From NCBI GenBank assembly GCA_019321725.1, contig CM033115.1, forward strand, positions 20,842,673 through 20,906,672: 64,000 nt of DNA, in the 5' to 3' direction. Below the pieces are notes generated by a model, which was not told the DNA's origin, made no database searches, and saw nothing but the letters and a program-made list of their open reading frames with translations. Each line of letters starts with the position of its first letter. The stretch's first letter is position 1. The stretch comes from Paulownia fortunei. Taxonomy: Eukaryota; Streptophyta; Magnoliopsida; Lamiales; Paulowniaceae. Below, in pieces: positions 37,469-53,751 of the stretch. The translations under genes were made by a program, and so were the position numbers.

Positions 37469-38203
37469 ATGGAGGCAGTTCTGTTGCATGAGTCGCTAGA
37501 TCGACCACTCTCTCCCTACAAATCCCATATCAGAAAAAACCCCAGGAAAATCCACCAACCCTTCATTTCAAGACCCTACGATAATTTTTTGCCATCAAAT
37601 ATCCACTCAATGGGACTCCTACAAGCTCCACCACTTTTTCTCTCCCACTCCTATCCTCCATACTCACTCCAATCACCACCACAGCCGCCTCTTCTTCCTC
37701 TTCCCGCCGCCCATCCCCTCCGCAGCTCCTCCAGCCTAGGCCTTTCTTGCCCTCCTGCCAATAAAAACAGTAATAGAGCCAGAGGCCATTCGCTTACCTC
37801 CAAGAAATCAAAATCTCCCACCAAAAGTCCCAAAAAAGAAGAGAAAAAATCACCTAGAAGGTCTTCAGACGCTGTTACTGTTTCATCAACTAGTCCTTTG
37901 GGACCCGACCCGAAGGAGCTGCCAAAGAATGTTGCAAAGGTTTTTCCATTTGACTCAACCGGTAATATACGTGGCAATGCGAATACCGGTATTAACATCA
38001 CTGGCAGTTTAGGATCTCTTAATGCAGTGGAAGATCAGGTAAACATGCTTCCGGGTTCAGTGGTGTTTACAATCTCTCCGCCGCCGAGCAGCTTGCCTTT
38101 GCCCACTTTTACTTTGAGGCCAAAGCTCAGCTGCAATACCGAGGCTGCCGGAGTAGATACTGGAGCCACTGACAATCTTCGGCGACTTCTTCGGCTCCAG
38201 TGA
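37469..38203 (+). CDS. Plant-specific proline- and lysine-rich protein of unknown function
   Basis: A 244-residue single-exon frame starts at the ATG of MEAVLLHESLDRP; upstream in-frame codons begin only with TTG. The N-terminal third is rich in Pro, Ser and Tyr (APPLFLSHSYPPYS, PPQPPLLPLP). Residues ~111-132 form a basic Ser/Lys patch (SKKSKSPTKSPKK) that looks like a nuclear localisation signal. A KVFPFDSTG segment lies in the middle. The C-terminus (FTLRPKLSCN, then ATDNLRRLLRLQ) reads like a conserved short motif shared by small uncharacterised plant proteins. I do not know a function; nuclear location is inferred only from composition. An AATAAA lies at 38248-38253, 45 bases past the stop. 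The next gene is convergent. Confidence 0.75.
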   Translation: MEAVLLHESLDRPLSPYKSHIRKNPRKIHQPFISRPYDNFLPSNIHSMGLLQAPPLFLSHSYPPYSLQSPPQPPLLPLPAAHPLRSSSSLGLSCPPANKNSNRARGHSLTSKKSKSPTKSPKKEEKKSPRRSSDAVTVSSTSPLGPDPKELPKNVAKVFPFDSTGNIRGNANTGINITGSLGSLNAVEDQVNMLPGSVVFTISPPPSSLPLPTFTLRPKLSCNTEAAGVDTGATDNLRRLLRLQ

Positions 38204-38948
38204 ATTTGCCTAATCTTCGAAAAGTTGTGGGTAGCATCAGTTTTTAAATAAAGAGCACAAAGCGTTTGGCTCTGTTAACTATGGTGCTCCCTCTTCCTCC
38301 CCATCCCTCCTTTTTTTTATTTCTTTTTCTTTTTATACCCTTTTCGCTCTTTAGTTGGTGTGTTGTACTGCTGAGCGTAATTTTCTTATCACCACCTCTG
38401 TGTTTTTTGGAATGGGGTGGAGCACACAATCACACTGCATGTAATGAGGCTTTGTAATTAGCTATATTTATATTTCTTCAATAACATGAGAATGGAGTAA
38501 AAACTTTGTGTTTCCTATCTTGTTTGTGTTTGAACTAGATGAGGTAGTAATTACCTTTATAACCGGCAGTCAATTACAATGCTACTTTGTACGATTACGG
38601 CTTAGCTTAAGATGGAGAACCTTAGAATCATGTTGTTGGCATTATACTGGGATTCGTTAGAAAGACAACGAACCATGTGTGGACCAGGATTTATTTATTT
38701 GACATTGATCAGAGATCAAATGTAGTTAGTTGGTAAACCGAAATTAAAATCTATAACAAAAAAAAAGGGCAAATTATAAAGAACACTCTTGAGCAGTGCT
38801 GGGGTTTATATGCTTCTAATTCTTGTACAACTCTACAGCCAACAAGAGATCATCATGGGTGCATAAATTTGCAGCAAAAATGAAGATCCTTTAGTCTCAT
38901 ACATGGAGAATGAAGTACATCGCCTGTGCTGATACATACTAGAGGACT

Positions 38949-41002
38949 CTACGAGTTCTCAGTTTGTCTATGGGCGCACATAGGGCATGTATAAAAGATT
39001 GTCTGCCCTTCATCGGCGGATCTAATCTGAAGAAAGAAAGAGTCGAGCAAAGCTGGTCAGAACAGAAAATATGACACAGTAAAAGAAAAAAGTGTGCGAA
39101 CCAGGAAGTTCAATATGTATTTATACAGATTCTATTTTATTTACCTGTCTGGCAACATAAGCCATACCCAAGTGTTGGCATGCTCTACATTTTGCATTAT
39201 AATCCTGGTTGACCAAAGATAACATCAGCAAACAACTATAATTATATAAAATATTAAAAACAGCAAGTATGTATATGGTTCTGACCATTTGTTTTAGTTC
39301 CCTCTCTTCTTCAATGTCATCGAGGGAAGACACCCCCAGCTCCCTCCTCATATCCTGCAAAAATACATATTGTGGATATCGTAAGATAAAAAATAATCGG
39401 CAGCAGTGATGGAATGGTAAGGCAAAAGACAAATGCAAATTATTAGCATTCAAAGATATGCCAAATATTTATACATCAAAGTGCTTTCAAGCTAATCATC
39501 AATATAAGACCACGTTTTAGGATTGGTCATTCATATTATTTGATGAAAGAATACAGTTTGAGAGGTATATAAGATTATGATAAGCATAAGAAGATCCATT
39601 ATTTACTGATTTCCAGGCATATCAATCTTGTATAATGCTTCTAAACTTGACACTATGTTTCTACTCCCAACTAAGTAGTCATGGGGACTCAGCAGATATC
39701 ATGGGCAGAACCAAAGACTTTTGCAACAATCCAAATGTACTGCAAAATTGAGCAGATATAAGGACCGACTCTATAAATGCACCACACAACTATCTTTTTT
39801 TTTTTGAAAAAACAAATATTGTTTTAATTCTACATAATTATGGAAAATCACAAGCCTATCTGAGCTGACAAAATTCCCTAACCCAATTTCGATAGATCCA
39901 CAGGAGATTTATGTCTTCAATATCTGGCATCCCTTCCATTTTTTCTTCTCTTTCTCATGAAAATACTCTTAAAACATAAAGCAAACATTTTTCAAAATTG
40001 GGACTGTTTTAGGCCAGAGCTAACCATGAAACTACTTAAGGCCAGAGCTAACCATTGTGCTTGTTACATCTTCGTTATTGAAACAATTACAATGGTCCAT
40101 AAACTCTTCAATGCGCATCTTAGATTATAAATTTTTCACCATCAAATATAAGAGAACAAATTCAACAAAAGCAAACAGCATCATACCTCAGCACTGATAG
40201 TATAGCGAATCTCTTTTCCAGCAATCTCTGAGAAAACAAAAGCAGGACAAAATCCTCAATCAACAAGCATAAAGAGCAAAGACTGAGTTCATGAAAGAGA
40301 AACATAAAACACAAAAATCATATTCATATATAGTGAAGTCTTACCCCCGAGCATTTCTTGCAATGCTTACCAATTCTAATTCAATCTGAATTATAAATTA
40401 GAGGCTGAAGACTCAGAAATCTGATTAGATTTCTTTAGAAAATTAAACTTAATTAAGTTTTTAGTTCAACAATGAATACAAAAATGGCTAAGCCATCCCC
40501 CAGTGACAAGAAATTGCCAGCAATCTCATCCCTCAAGCTGCTGCACTATGACACAAATATAGATTCCCTATCCACTCAGCTTAGAAATAATATCATAGTA
40601 GAAGTCCAACTTCAAACAACAGATTTGATAAAAGAACTGACATAAACAACAGCAATAGAATTGAACTTTGAACTGATAAACCTATCTAGTATCATAAAAA
40701 GCGGATGCTTGCTACTTAGAGCAGAAAGCATTTTGTCGTTTTATGAAATTCAATCATTCCCAGAATCCATTATCGAAAATCACCTACTAATTTTAAAATT
40801 AAAATCTTTAAAGGGACGTGGAACAGATAATAACAATATACAGTGGAAAAATATAGAAGAAATATGGAATACACAAATTACCTTTGAGGCGCTTCTGGAA
40901 TTTGCACAACGGGCATCGTGCATACTTTGGCGAATCGAAAGACAGCATTGTCCCGCACATTTCGCAGAACATGAAGTCACGCTGACGACTGTAATCCGTC
41001 AT
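38949..41002 (-). CDS. NRPA12: DNA-directed RNA polymerase I subunit RPA12
   Basis: RPA12 is the small zinc-ribbon subunit of RNA polymerase I, needed for transcript cleavage and termination on rDNA in the nucleolus. Five exons: complement(join(38949..39026, 39145..39204, 39286..39354, 40187..40227, 40882..41002)), 369 bases, 122 residues; Arabidopsis has 119. The N-terminal ribbon has C13/C16 (FCEMC) and C30/C33 (CPLC). The C-terminal TFIIS-like ribbon has C83/C86 (CRAC), the RSADEGQT signature whose Asp-Glu pair (102-103) is the cleavage motif, and C111/C114 (CPMC). All introns are GT-AG. Exon 2 is only 41 bases. The upstream flank carries a telo-box and site II elements, typical of ribosome-biogenesis genes. 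Confidence 0.93.
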
Positions 41003-41105
41003 AATTATGATTAGTGCACGAATTTTTCCAACGAAAATTGGGAAAAAGGGTGATTCCCAGTCGATTGATAGGAAAATTAAGCTCTAATGTTGAAGGACGA
41101 AGGGA

Positions 41106-41292
41106 TTTAGGGTTAGGGTTTAGCGAAGAGAGAAGAAAGGACCAGACAGGCTAAAAGGACTTAAAATAAACTTGGGCCATTCGGCTGAAAATTTGACTCT
41201 TCAAGCTTCTACAGTGAAACGCCCTTTGTTTCTTGGCAAGTTGATTGGGCAATAGCCCACTTCTGTTGGATATTAACTTGTTGGGCTGGGCT
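41106..41292 (-). promoter_or_regulatory. Telo-box and site II elements upstream of RPA12
   Basis: TTTAGGGTTAGGGTTTA at 41106-41122 is a double telo-box about 105 bases before the ATG. TGGGCC/TGGGCT (site II) occurs at 41173-41178, 41253-41258 (reverse), 41282-41287 and 41287-41292. In plants this combination marks promoters of ribosomal-protein and rRNA-synthesis genes and is read by TCP and telo-box binding factors. Confidence 0.6.
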
Positions 41293-42336
41293 TCTGCCAA
41301 CTACGTAATAATCATAGGTGTGCACCATCTGGGTCATTCAGATGAAGTCAATAAATTTTGGAGAACAATTCCTCAGACAATATTGCATGATTAACTTGGT
41401 TAAATCGTCCCTTTTTCAAATAAAAAATAAAAAAATAGAACTGATTTCAAGAGGAAAATCTGAATTAAAATAAAATTTGCAGAAGCACGGACTAGACTGT
41501 GCTAAAATCAACCCCATTTATAACTAATTGTTACTTGAGGTTTCGGTCACCTAGAAATTTGTTGCTGTTAATTGCATTAACGTTCATGCATAAAATTGTT
41601 CACACAACTGAATTATATTATGACGTAGTTGTTCAGACAATCAGAGTATTACTACTGATCCATCCAAAAATCTCATTGTCTACATAGTATTCAATTTTTT
41701 GTCCTTGGGGAATCTGCATCATTTGTAAAATTAGCTCACAAAATTATGCTCCAAATATGTTGGCAATAGAAGACTGTATGTGGTAAATTAATGATTGACT
41801 GGTATACAACATTTAACATTTTCGCCAAAGCTTTCAGGCAGCCTTTATTTTATGGAAAATGCAATAGCCTTGACGAAGAGGCTCTCATCATTTGCGATGC
41901 ATATTCTACCTCATTGGATACTATGTTCCATCACTGCTAATATACTGAGTTATTGAGCAATGGTCGTCGTCTACGTAATCATTATTATTTCTTTGTTAAC
42001 TCGTGTTAATAAAAGGTCCCGACAAAAAAAGAGAAGAAAATGCAAAATATGGAGTCATGAAGAGATTAATCATAGCCGTTGATGTAAACACCTAAACTGC
42101 ATTGATCAAAATAAGTTGCCTGACAACAAATGTTGCTTCATACACAATCTAAGGAACTATATTACATTCCGAGGGGAAAAAAAAACAGCATATCAATTTC
42201 ACCAGCACTTTTATATCCTAACATCTGCGCTGCTCATTGATACAAGGTTAAAACTCATATCTGCCTTAGGAGAGGCAACTGAAAAAATCCTCAGGCAGCA
42301 GCAAGACATCACTCTGTTATATTGAATCAGTACAAC

Positions 42337-45300
42337 TCAATAAGGAACCGTGAAAGGCAATGCATATGCATCAGTTCCATCATGCAAGTATTCTGCACGA
42401 GGCCACAATGCTGAGCTTCTGGAGCAGGATATGCTATCACTTCCAGATCTCTGCCTTTTCTCAGATCGTATGTCTTGATTCCTGCCCTGGAAGAGCCATT
42501 CTACATCGTCTGGATAAAGGCATGCATCCTGAAGCTGTGGTGGAAACCAGTTCTCAAGCAGATTTTTACACTGTAATTCCACTCTTTGCATGGAAGTCAC
42601 AACTGCATTATTGGGCATAGGTTTAATTCCAGTTTTTCCTGGAGCAACAGCCTCAATTTGCCCAGAAGTCGAACAGATCTGTTCCTTAGTAGTTCTAAGA
42701 CTGAAGCCTTGACCAATGTTGCTGGTCCCCTTCGACGTGCAGCAAAAGTTCTCTGGCCTATCTCTCAGACCAGTATCATCTTTATTTTGGGCAAGAAAGT
42801 CTGTCCTTCCAGATATCGAGCAGAGCTGTTGTTCCTTGGCTAAAGCATCAAACTTATTTAGCTTCTTTGAGGTCAATCGTATCAAGATAACTTTACCTGT
42901 TTCACAACCATGAGGCAAATAAGAAACATAAAAGCACTCTTATGAACACCAATGTAAGAGAGGAGCAGCAAATTCTGTGATGGGGAAAGTAAACTTACCA
43001 TGACCATGACTACCATCTATGGGTGAGGAGTGCCTCTTCCTCTTGTTGCTGTTCTCTGTGCTGTTAGAGGAAGAGCTGGGAACAGGCAAACTAACAGGGT
43101 GTGCATGTTCCTCAGTGAGACTGCTTCGTTCCAATTGCTCAGTTTCAGCTTCTCGTCTCCTATGCAGAAGAAACTCACCTTTTGTATCCAAGCAAATTTT
43201 TTGGCCAATGTGGCCCTTCCCAATATCAGATTTGTCCAAATTCTGACTTGTCTTGTCTTTCTTCTCTTTCCTTCTCTCTTTTCTCTTGTCTTTTTTCTCT
43301 TTCCTTCTCTCTTTCCTCTCCTTCCTTTTCTCTTTCTTTTCCCTTGTCTTCTGTTTTTCCTTTTGGAGCTTTAGAGCACCAAAATAAAACTTTAGACTTG
43401 GAGCTAGGGAAGAGCAAATGTAACATGTCCCAGGATGCTACTTCAATTTTCATCAGTACAAAATTAAGCCCCCAAGATGATCATGCATCTTACGTGACAG
43501 TAAGAATCAGATGAATAATGTTCTTTCGACAAAAAACAGCAATATCCAAGTGAAGACAAGGATCTCATACACTATAGTCCTATTTCTTTACACAAAAATG
43601 AGAACACGAGAGCTTCCCAACTTTGTTCACAAAAACAATAAAATTAGATGTTTTTAACTCTTAAAATTAGACATTTCATGTTAAATGTCAAAAACTGAAG
43701 AAATTTACTAATCAGTTCTATAGAAAACTTGCATTACTTTTTTGAACCTTTGAGAAATTTGTACACAATAGCAGAGGACGTTTTCTATTCTGCCTCCCCT
43801 CAACAGCATACAGAAGCAGAACATTTGATGTCTTAACCAAACAGGCATGACAATTACAAATAGATCAATCACACAACTAATTACAACAATAATCCTATAA
43901 AAAAAAAGATAAAGATCGTCTTAAATACTTCAACTGCTAGTATCCAATTCTTCTCCAGTAAAACTAATAACAACGCAACCTGTTATATGATTGTTGTGCT
44001 GGTTTGCTTAACCCAACTTTAGCTGGTAAGCACAAAAAACAACTGATCAAAGCTCACAATAAAGACAATACACCCACAAGCCTCCTGCACTAAAACAAAT
44101 CTCCAGACATTTCCCAAACATGAAATAACACAACACTCTAAAAACCATCATGTGTCAGTTCTTCATGATCTACAAAGAACATTCAAATGACATTAAACAG
44201 ACTCCTCATGCTTCATCTAGAATCCTCAAGATTGCATTCGTCTATTCATCAATCCTTATTTAGATTTAACACCTAAACCCAAAGTGCATGATTGTAAAAA
44301 CGTACAAATTTCCATAACGTTTCCTTTTCAGTTGGACAACAGATCTCAAAAAAACTTCCACCTGAGTGGTTTGACAAGAAAAGGCTAGGCATGCTTCTAT
44401 AGAAACCAACAAAATTTGCTCACATCACAAGCTTCCTGTTTTAATAAACAGGTCTACTGCAGAAAAAAAGACTCCAAATAGAGTTGCTCCTTTACGAGTT
44501 ATCTTTCATCTATAACCCAAACATGTAATTGGAGAAGCAACTCTATGTGCCACACATAACCCAAAAACCAATATTCTCCTCAACAAAATTTCTTCAGTCT
44601 CAACTTCATATCTTAAACCCCATTTCTTGGACCAAAAATCTTGCTCCTACATGGTACTGCACACTACTTCCCCTAAATCATCTGTTTTTATAAGTTCTAA
44701 CCCCTAAAACCTCAATTATTTCAGGACTCTTTTATATCACCAACACCTCATGGCCTATGTTCCATAATTTACTTGGCATAATCTGCACTTAGTCAATGTC
44801 TAACACGAATAATAATGTGTAACATGTGTCCACTATTTTTTATTTTTGATGATTATTAATATTCTAGGAATGTTTTTGGAGTCTCAACAACATCCCAATA
44901 TTGATTTTAAAAGTGCACATGAAATCAGCCTGTGACTACATCCTCCATGACTAGAAAACCCCATACCAAAAAACAAATACTTGTAAATGGTAAAATCGGC
45001 AAGATTGATTTTCAGGTCTACTTTAAAGGTCATATAGCCAAACATCTGAATTCTTGAACATGATATACATAACCCCTGAGGTATTGCAAACAAATTTCCA
45101 ACTTTCGAACTTAATATTGACCCCCCCACCCACCAAATTCAAGTCCATGAACACGCACAAAACATAGTAGGAATTGCGTACAAATTCAAAGAGTAATCAT
45201 ATACAAGAGACACTCCAAGAACATGATCCTATCCATTGTCGTTTTCTTGGAAATTTATATGGCGTAGTCACACATAACGAAACCCACCACAAACCCATTA

Positions 45301-45445
45301 ACATTTACATCGATGAAGACTCATGCTTATGAGTAAATCAATCAAGGTGCTCTGTTCAACGAACCTTAATCGATTCGATCAAGGCCTCATTCCTTGCTCT
45401 GCTCAGTGTATACCCAGGCGGTGGGTACGGAAAGCACCGAGACAT
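42337..45445 (-). CDS. Lysine/glutamate-rich plant protein of unknown function
   Basis: Three exons: complement(join(42337..42896, 42999..43368, 45365..45445)), 1011 bases, 336 residues. Exon 1 encodes MSRCFPYPPPGYTLSRARNE, a start typical of a plant family often labelled 'myb-like protein X', though no Myb repeat is present. Exon 2 opens with a long Lys/Glu/Arg stretch (about 40 residues of KEK/REK units), probably a single charged helix or nuclear retention signal. A Ser-rich stretch and SNKRKRHSSP, a likely nuclear localisation signal, follow. Exon 3 holds a more complex C-terminal part (LLENWFPPQLQDACLYPDDV, then EWLFQGR), the segment most likely to be conserved. Intron 1 is 2 kb. The function is unknown; nuclear location is inferred. 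Confidence 0.8.
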
Positions 45446-45659
45446 ATCTTCAAGATCGAATCAAAGATTTGTTGAAAAAATAAAACGAGAACCTAATAAT
45501 CGGTGATGAATAAGGCCCCGGCCTTTAAATTCAGAACAAATAAGGCGAAATAATTGGTCTAGATGAATGAGACTCAAAAAGAGCTTTTTGGAACCCTAGC
45601 CATACGTCTTCGATTTGGAAACGAAGAGCAAATCACAATCTCCACAAATAAAAATTGAG

Positions 45660-45820
45660 GGTAAGGGGGTATATATACGCGTGGGATCGAGTGTAATTCT
45701 TGCATGCACCGGGTGCAACTCACCCGGTCCATTCATAGCCACCAGATTAAAAGGAGTGCAGTGGAACCACCGATCACTCCAACCAATTGGTTAAAAGTGA
45801 ACCGGGTGCATTGCACCTGT
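45660..45820 (-). promoter_or_regulatory. Palindrome-rich promoter of the Lys/Glu-rich protein gene
   Basis: A TATATATA element lies at about 45670-45677, roughly 225 bases before the ATG. Just upstream are ACCGGGTG-CAACT-CACCCGGT (45708-45728), the perfect 12-base palindrome AACCAATTGGTT (45781-45792), and a second ACCGGGTGCA running into GGTGCATTGCACC (45801-45818). Function not known. Confidence 0.5.
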
Positions 45821-47986
45821 TTACGGTCAATGACCCTGGGATCGACCGACCTCAGCACCGCTTTCGCTTTGCAGTTCGGTCCTTTGGTTTGTTTTTATTC
45901 CCAGTTATGTCCTCCAGTTAGGAACTTAGTAAGGGATTCAATAAGCAGCCACGGTGAATTAAATTGGATTTAGGTTGGGGTGTCAACTTTTGGAATTTGG
46001 GTTCCAATATCAAATTTTACTAGTATTTTTTGAATTTCCTTTCCAAATAAGTAAAAATATAAAATTATAAACTTATATTTTATTTGATTTCAATTTGGAT
46101 TATATGTAATATCTATAATGGCTTATGTAGTTTTGAAAAATACACTAATCCACATAGAAATACCAATTTGGGAATCAGTTTTAGTTCAAAATCGGATGAG
46201 GTGATTTGGAATTAAGTTAATAATTTGAGTTTGGAAAGACTTGAAAAATAAATACATGTTAAGCTAGTTAAGATCGACCCCAATTAATACCGTCCAATGC
46301 TTAAATTAGATCGATATCTTTAAATCGCTAAAATTAAATTAAAAACTGATTCTGATTTTCCAAATCAAATAATTTAGTTATATTACATAATCTTTTTATG
46401 CATAACAAGTTCAGCAGCCATTCCTACTTCCCAATTGAAATCCTTTAATCCTTTAATCATGGGGGCGGACTTCTTGTTGAGATATTGGATTTGGGAAACT
46501 CACTCGTTCAAATTGCCCTAATTGAAAAAACCAGGACAAAACATGATATCTAGACAACAAAACTTGAATTTAGCTTATTCATAAAACTTTTATCTTAAAT
46601 CTACAAATTTAAGATTTTAGTGAGATCCAACGACGTCTAATTAAATAGTTAAATTAAGGTTCCAATATTATGACGTATTATGTGTAATTATACCCAAAAA
46701 ACATAGTTGTCTGTGTGCTTTAACATTAGTTTAATAGTTGATTGTTGTTTACAGTTGTTAATTAATGATTGTTGATCATAAAAAAACCTGGTAATGATTG
46801 ATATATAATTGGTTATTAAAATAATTAATGGATGATCGTTGATTATTAATTATTTGTTAATAATTGATATTTTTTAATGCAATGATATGTAATTGTTACG
46901 ATAAAAATACATATAAAAAAAAGAAAAAAGAAATTAATGAGACGAGCCCATTAATTAAATTTAAGAAAGACATCACGATGTCAAAATGGACAAATTAAGT
47001 CAGTAACATATAGAATATCAACAGTTTTTATTTGTTGAATAGCTAATTTTATTAAAAATCAAGACAAGAAGGGCAAACGAATATTTTTTACAAACTAAGG
47101 ACATAGCCAGAATTATCTTCTATGCTTTTATATACATAAGAAATATGAAGAATAAGTAGACTACATCTGCTTTCTTGAGTTTGAGATGTTTGACTTGTAA
47201 AGAAGAAGATTGCATATGATTCTTAATTGTTTATGTCTGGTTAATGAAGGTAATTAAAACTGTAGTTTTTGAAAATCTCACATAAATTTAAGGTTGAAAA
47301 ATAAATTAAATTATTTAATATACGCTCAATTTAAAAAAATCGTTTGAGTTTGATTCATCAAATCTAACAAATCAAATTTGAATTTTTTGTTAATAAAATT
47401 TAAAAACTTGACTCGATTAGTAAAAAAAAATAATAAAATATATATAAAAAATTAAATTATTTGAACTCAACTTATAATCAATTCGATTAAAACTCATTCA
47501 AATTCAATTTAATTAACAATCAAATCAAATTTAATATAATTTTAAAAATTAATAAAAATTTAAATAATATATTTGATTCGAATTATTTCAACCTCTGTCT
47601 CACTACTCCTTTGTGAACTCAGTTATCTACCCATGTCTTTTGTATGGGTCCACTTTTATTTCTAGGCCCTACACATATTGGGTGGGTTGAGTGGACTGTT
47701 TGGACTCCTGAGCCCACACGTTGGTGGGCTTCGGCACTCGAAAGTAGGACACTGTAAAAAAGGAAGCAAGGATGGGGATATAGTACAGCTTTACTCCAAC
47801 GGCTGGAGCCGAGTCAATTCTCGCGCTCAATTCAGCGCCGGCACACAACTTTTTCTGTCACGTGGACAGCTTCTAAAACCCTCGCATAAACCACAAAAAG
47901 AGAGAATAAAAAGGAAAAGCTGAGAGCTATAAACCGTTTCAACTCTCTAGAATCTCTTTGACAAAAATCTTCGGATCGATCTACAG
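45821..47986. other. Intergenic region between divergent genes
   Basis: AT-rich DNA without a gene. The last 350 bases are the promoter of the PGES2-like gene: site II-type AGCCCA (47711-47716) and TGGGCT (47725-47730), and a G-box GTCACGTGGAC near 47857. Confidence 0.6.
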
Positions 47987-51667
<3,681 letters not shown>

Positions 51668-53500
51668 CCAGATTATTGGTGTCAATTTGATTGGGTTTTT
51701 TTGACAGGATGCACTCTAGAAGTTTTATGTCCTGTGATAATAATGTCCCTCCCCCCAAAACCCCCATCACCCACCCTATTTAAGTGAGATTGCAATTATG
51801 ATAAAGGTCTTGGTAGATGGATTATAGTGCACTTTTTTTATAATTTGGTGCATGTACATCTTGGAGGGAGTTCTACAAAGTTAAAGCACTGCAGTTGCGA
51901 TATGATTATGGAAATAAGCCTGGCCATTGGATTGACTTGGTTTATATTGTTTACTAGGCGTTGTGTGCTTGTCCATCTCTTAAATCTCATTCTGGTCATA
52001 ATTTCTAGGATATGATATTTAAGTAACTTCTTTGGGAATTAAAGTATTTGGGTGTTATGGAATATCTGAAAAGCATTTGTGTACAATTTTATGTTTTGTA
52101 CGGCAATGAGTTATTTGCAAAATTTACTGGAGACCAACCTGACTATTCATGTAAGGAATAGAATAAGGATGACTGACTGAGGCAAGGGGCATTGGGATCA
52201 TGAGTGTGAAAAAACGTGCTGGCCGAGAAAAAGTATTTTAATAAAAATTGTCTCAAAATAATATTAAAAATAATATTGGAGGATATAGCGCTGTAATAAA
52301 TTTAAATTGAGAGAGGTAAAGTGTTTAATATTAATTTTTGATGATAAAATATTAAAATAATTAAATTTAGAAGGATAAAGTATTTAAAATGCATATGGTA
52401 TACTTTTACAAATGTCCTGTTCTTGTCGGCACAACATAGATTTGCCCCGATACACGCCCTCCATCAGATTAGTCATAAATAAAAGATAATAGTGTAAATT
52501 TATCCTCTTTTTATTTTTTTTTCTTTTTTTTTATTAAATCAGTAGTGAATTCCGAAAATTCTCCACCGACGGCCAACAAATCCCATGCTCTATCCCCCTT
52601 CCCTTTTCCCACTATATCGTGGGTCTAAAGAGTTCTGTCACAAAATATGCATGCGTACGTACCCTTTTTATTTTTCTTTAGGCACCTAATCTCCTTCTCT
52701 CATCTGCATCTGTACGTTTCAAGTTACCACTAACCCCCTTCTTCCCTCTTTCTATCACATAAAAAAAAAAAAGCTCTCAAACTTTTTGGTCATTGCCAGA
52801 GAATCCCAATAAATTGTCATTTCATTTTTTCTAATATTTCTTTTTCCCATTTATTGTTCCATATTTAAGTTATAAAAAAACCCCAACACCATTATTGCCT
52901 AGACATCCTTGAGTTGGTCCAATTATAAAAAAATCTCTCTATTTTGTGTATTTATACTCACACCCAGCAACAGAAAAAAAATATCATTTTTGTTCCTCCG
53001 TTAAACCGGCCAAAAAAAAAATAAAAAATTCTATCAAGAATAAAAACTTGTGCAGACAAAATTGCCCCGAGGTATATGAAAGAAAATTAGTTGAAAATAA
53101 AATTATTTTGCATTGACACCCCTTAACGTTTATGGTAAATACAAAAGACATTTTTTCCATGAAATTTTGTCAAAATAAAGATCAGATTTCCCAAGAGTAT
53201 TTTCAGAAAAGCACCACATTTTTTTGGCTGACATCATCAAATTTCAAACCGAAAAATTTGTAATGAAAGTATGATTGACAAGGAGAATGAGTATAATTGC
53301 ATAAAAATAAGGAATGTTTTTGATAATATGACCAACAATGAAGGATGTCTAAGGAATTATCCTAGAATTAATATTATTTGTCTCCTTTTTGGTGTTCATT
53401 ATATATATCGACACAGCTCCGGAGAGGTTCCTTTCATGCTTCTCTCTTTAGATAGACCACAACCCAAAGCAACAAATCAGCCAAATTTTATGTTCATTTA
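51668..53500. other. Intergenic region
   Basis: 3' flank of the PGES2-like gene followed by AT-rich DNA. No conserved coding segment is visible. A TATAAA box at 53508-53513 just past the end probably serves the RING gene. Confidence 0.6.
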
Positions 53501-53751
53501 AAAGAGTTATAAAGAGAGGGATTTATTTCACGCGTCTGTTCTGATGCAACAAGAACATGAATATTTCTAATTTTAACCTCCCCCATCTTGTTTCAATGTA
53601 CTAGTACCATTTTTAATGCTCTTATCCAACTACAGGGCTCTAGAAAAGATTGCTTTTTGGTTCTCCTCTTTCTTGGTTTTCTTGGATTTTTGCAGTGGTT
53701 AAAGCATATATTTTATGGCCATTCAGGCAGAAAAATTCGTGTTTTGAGAAT

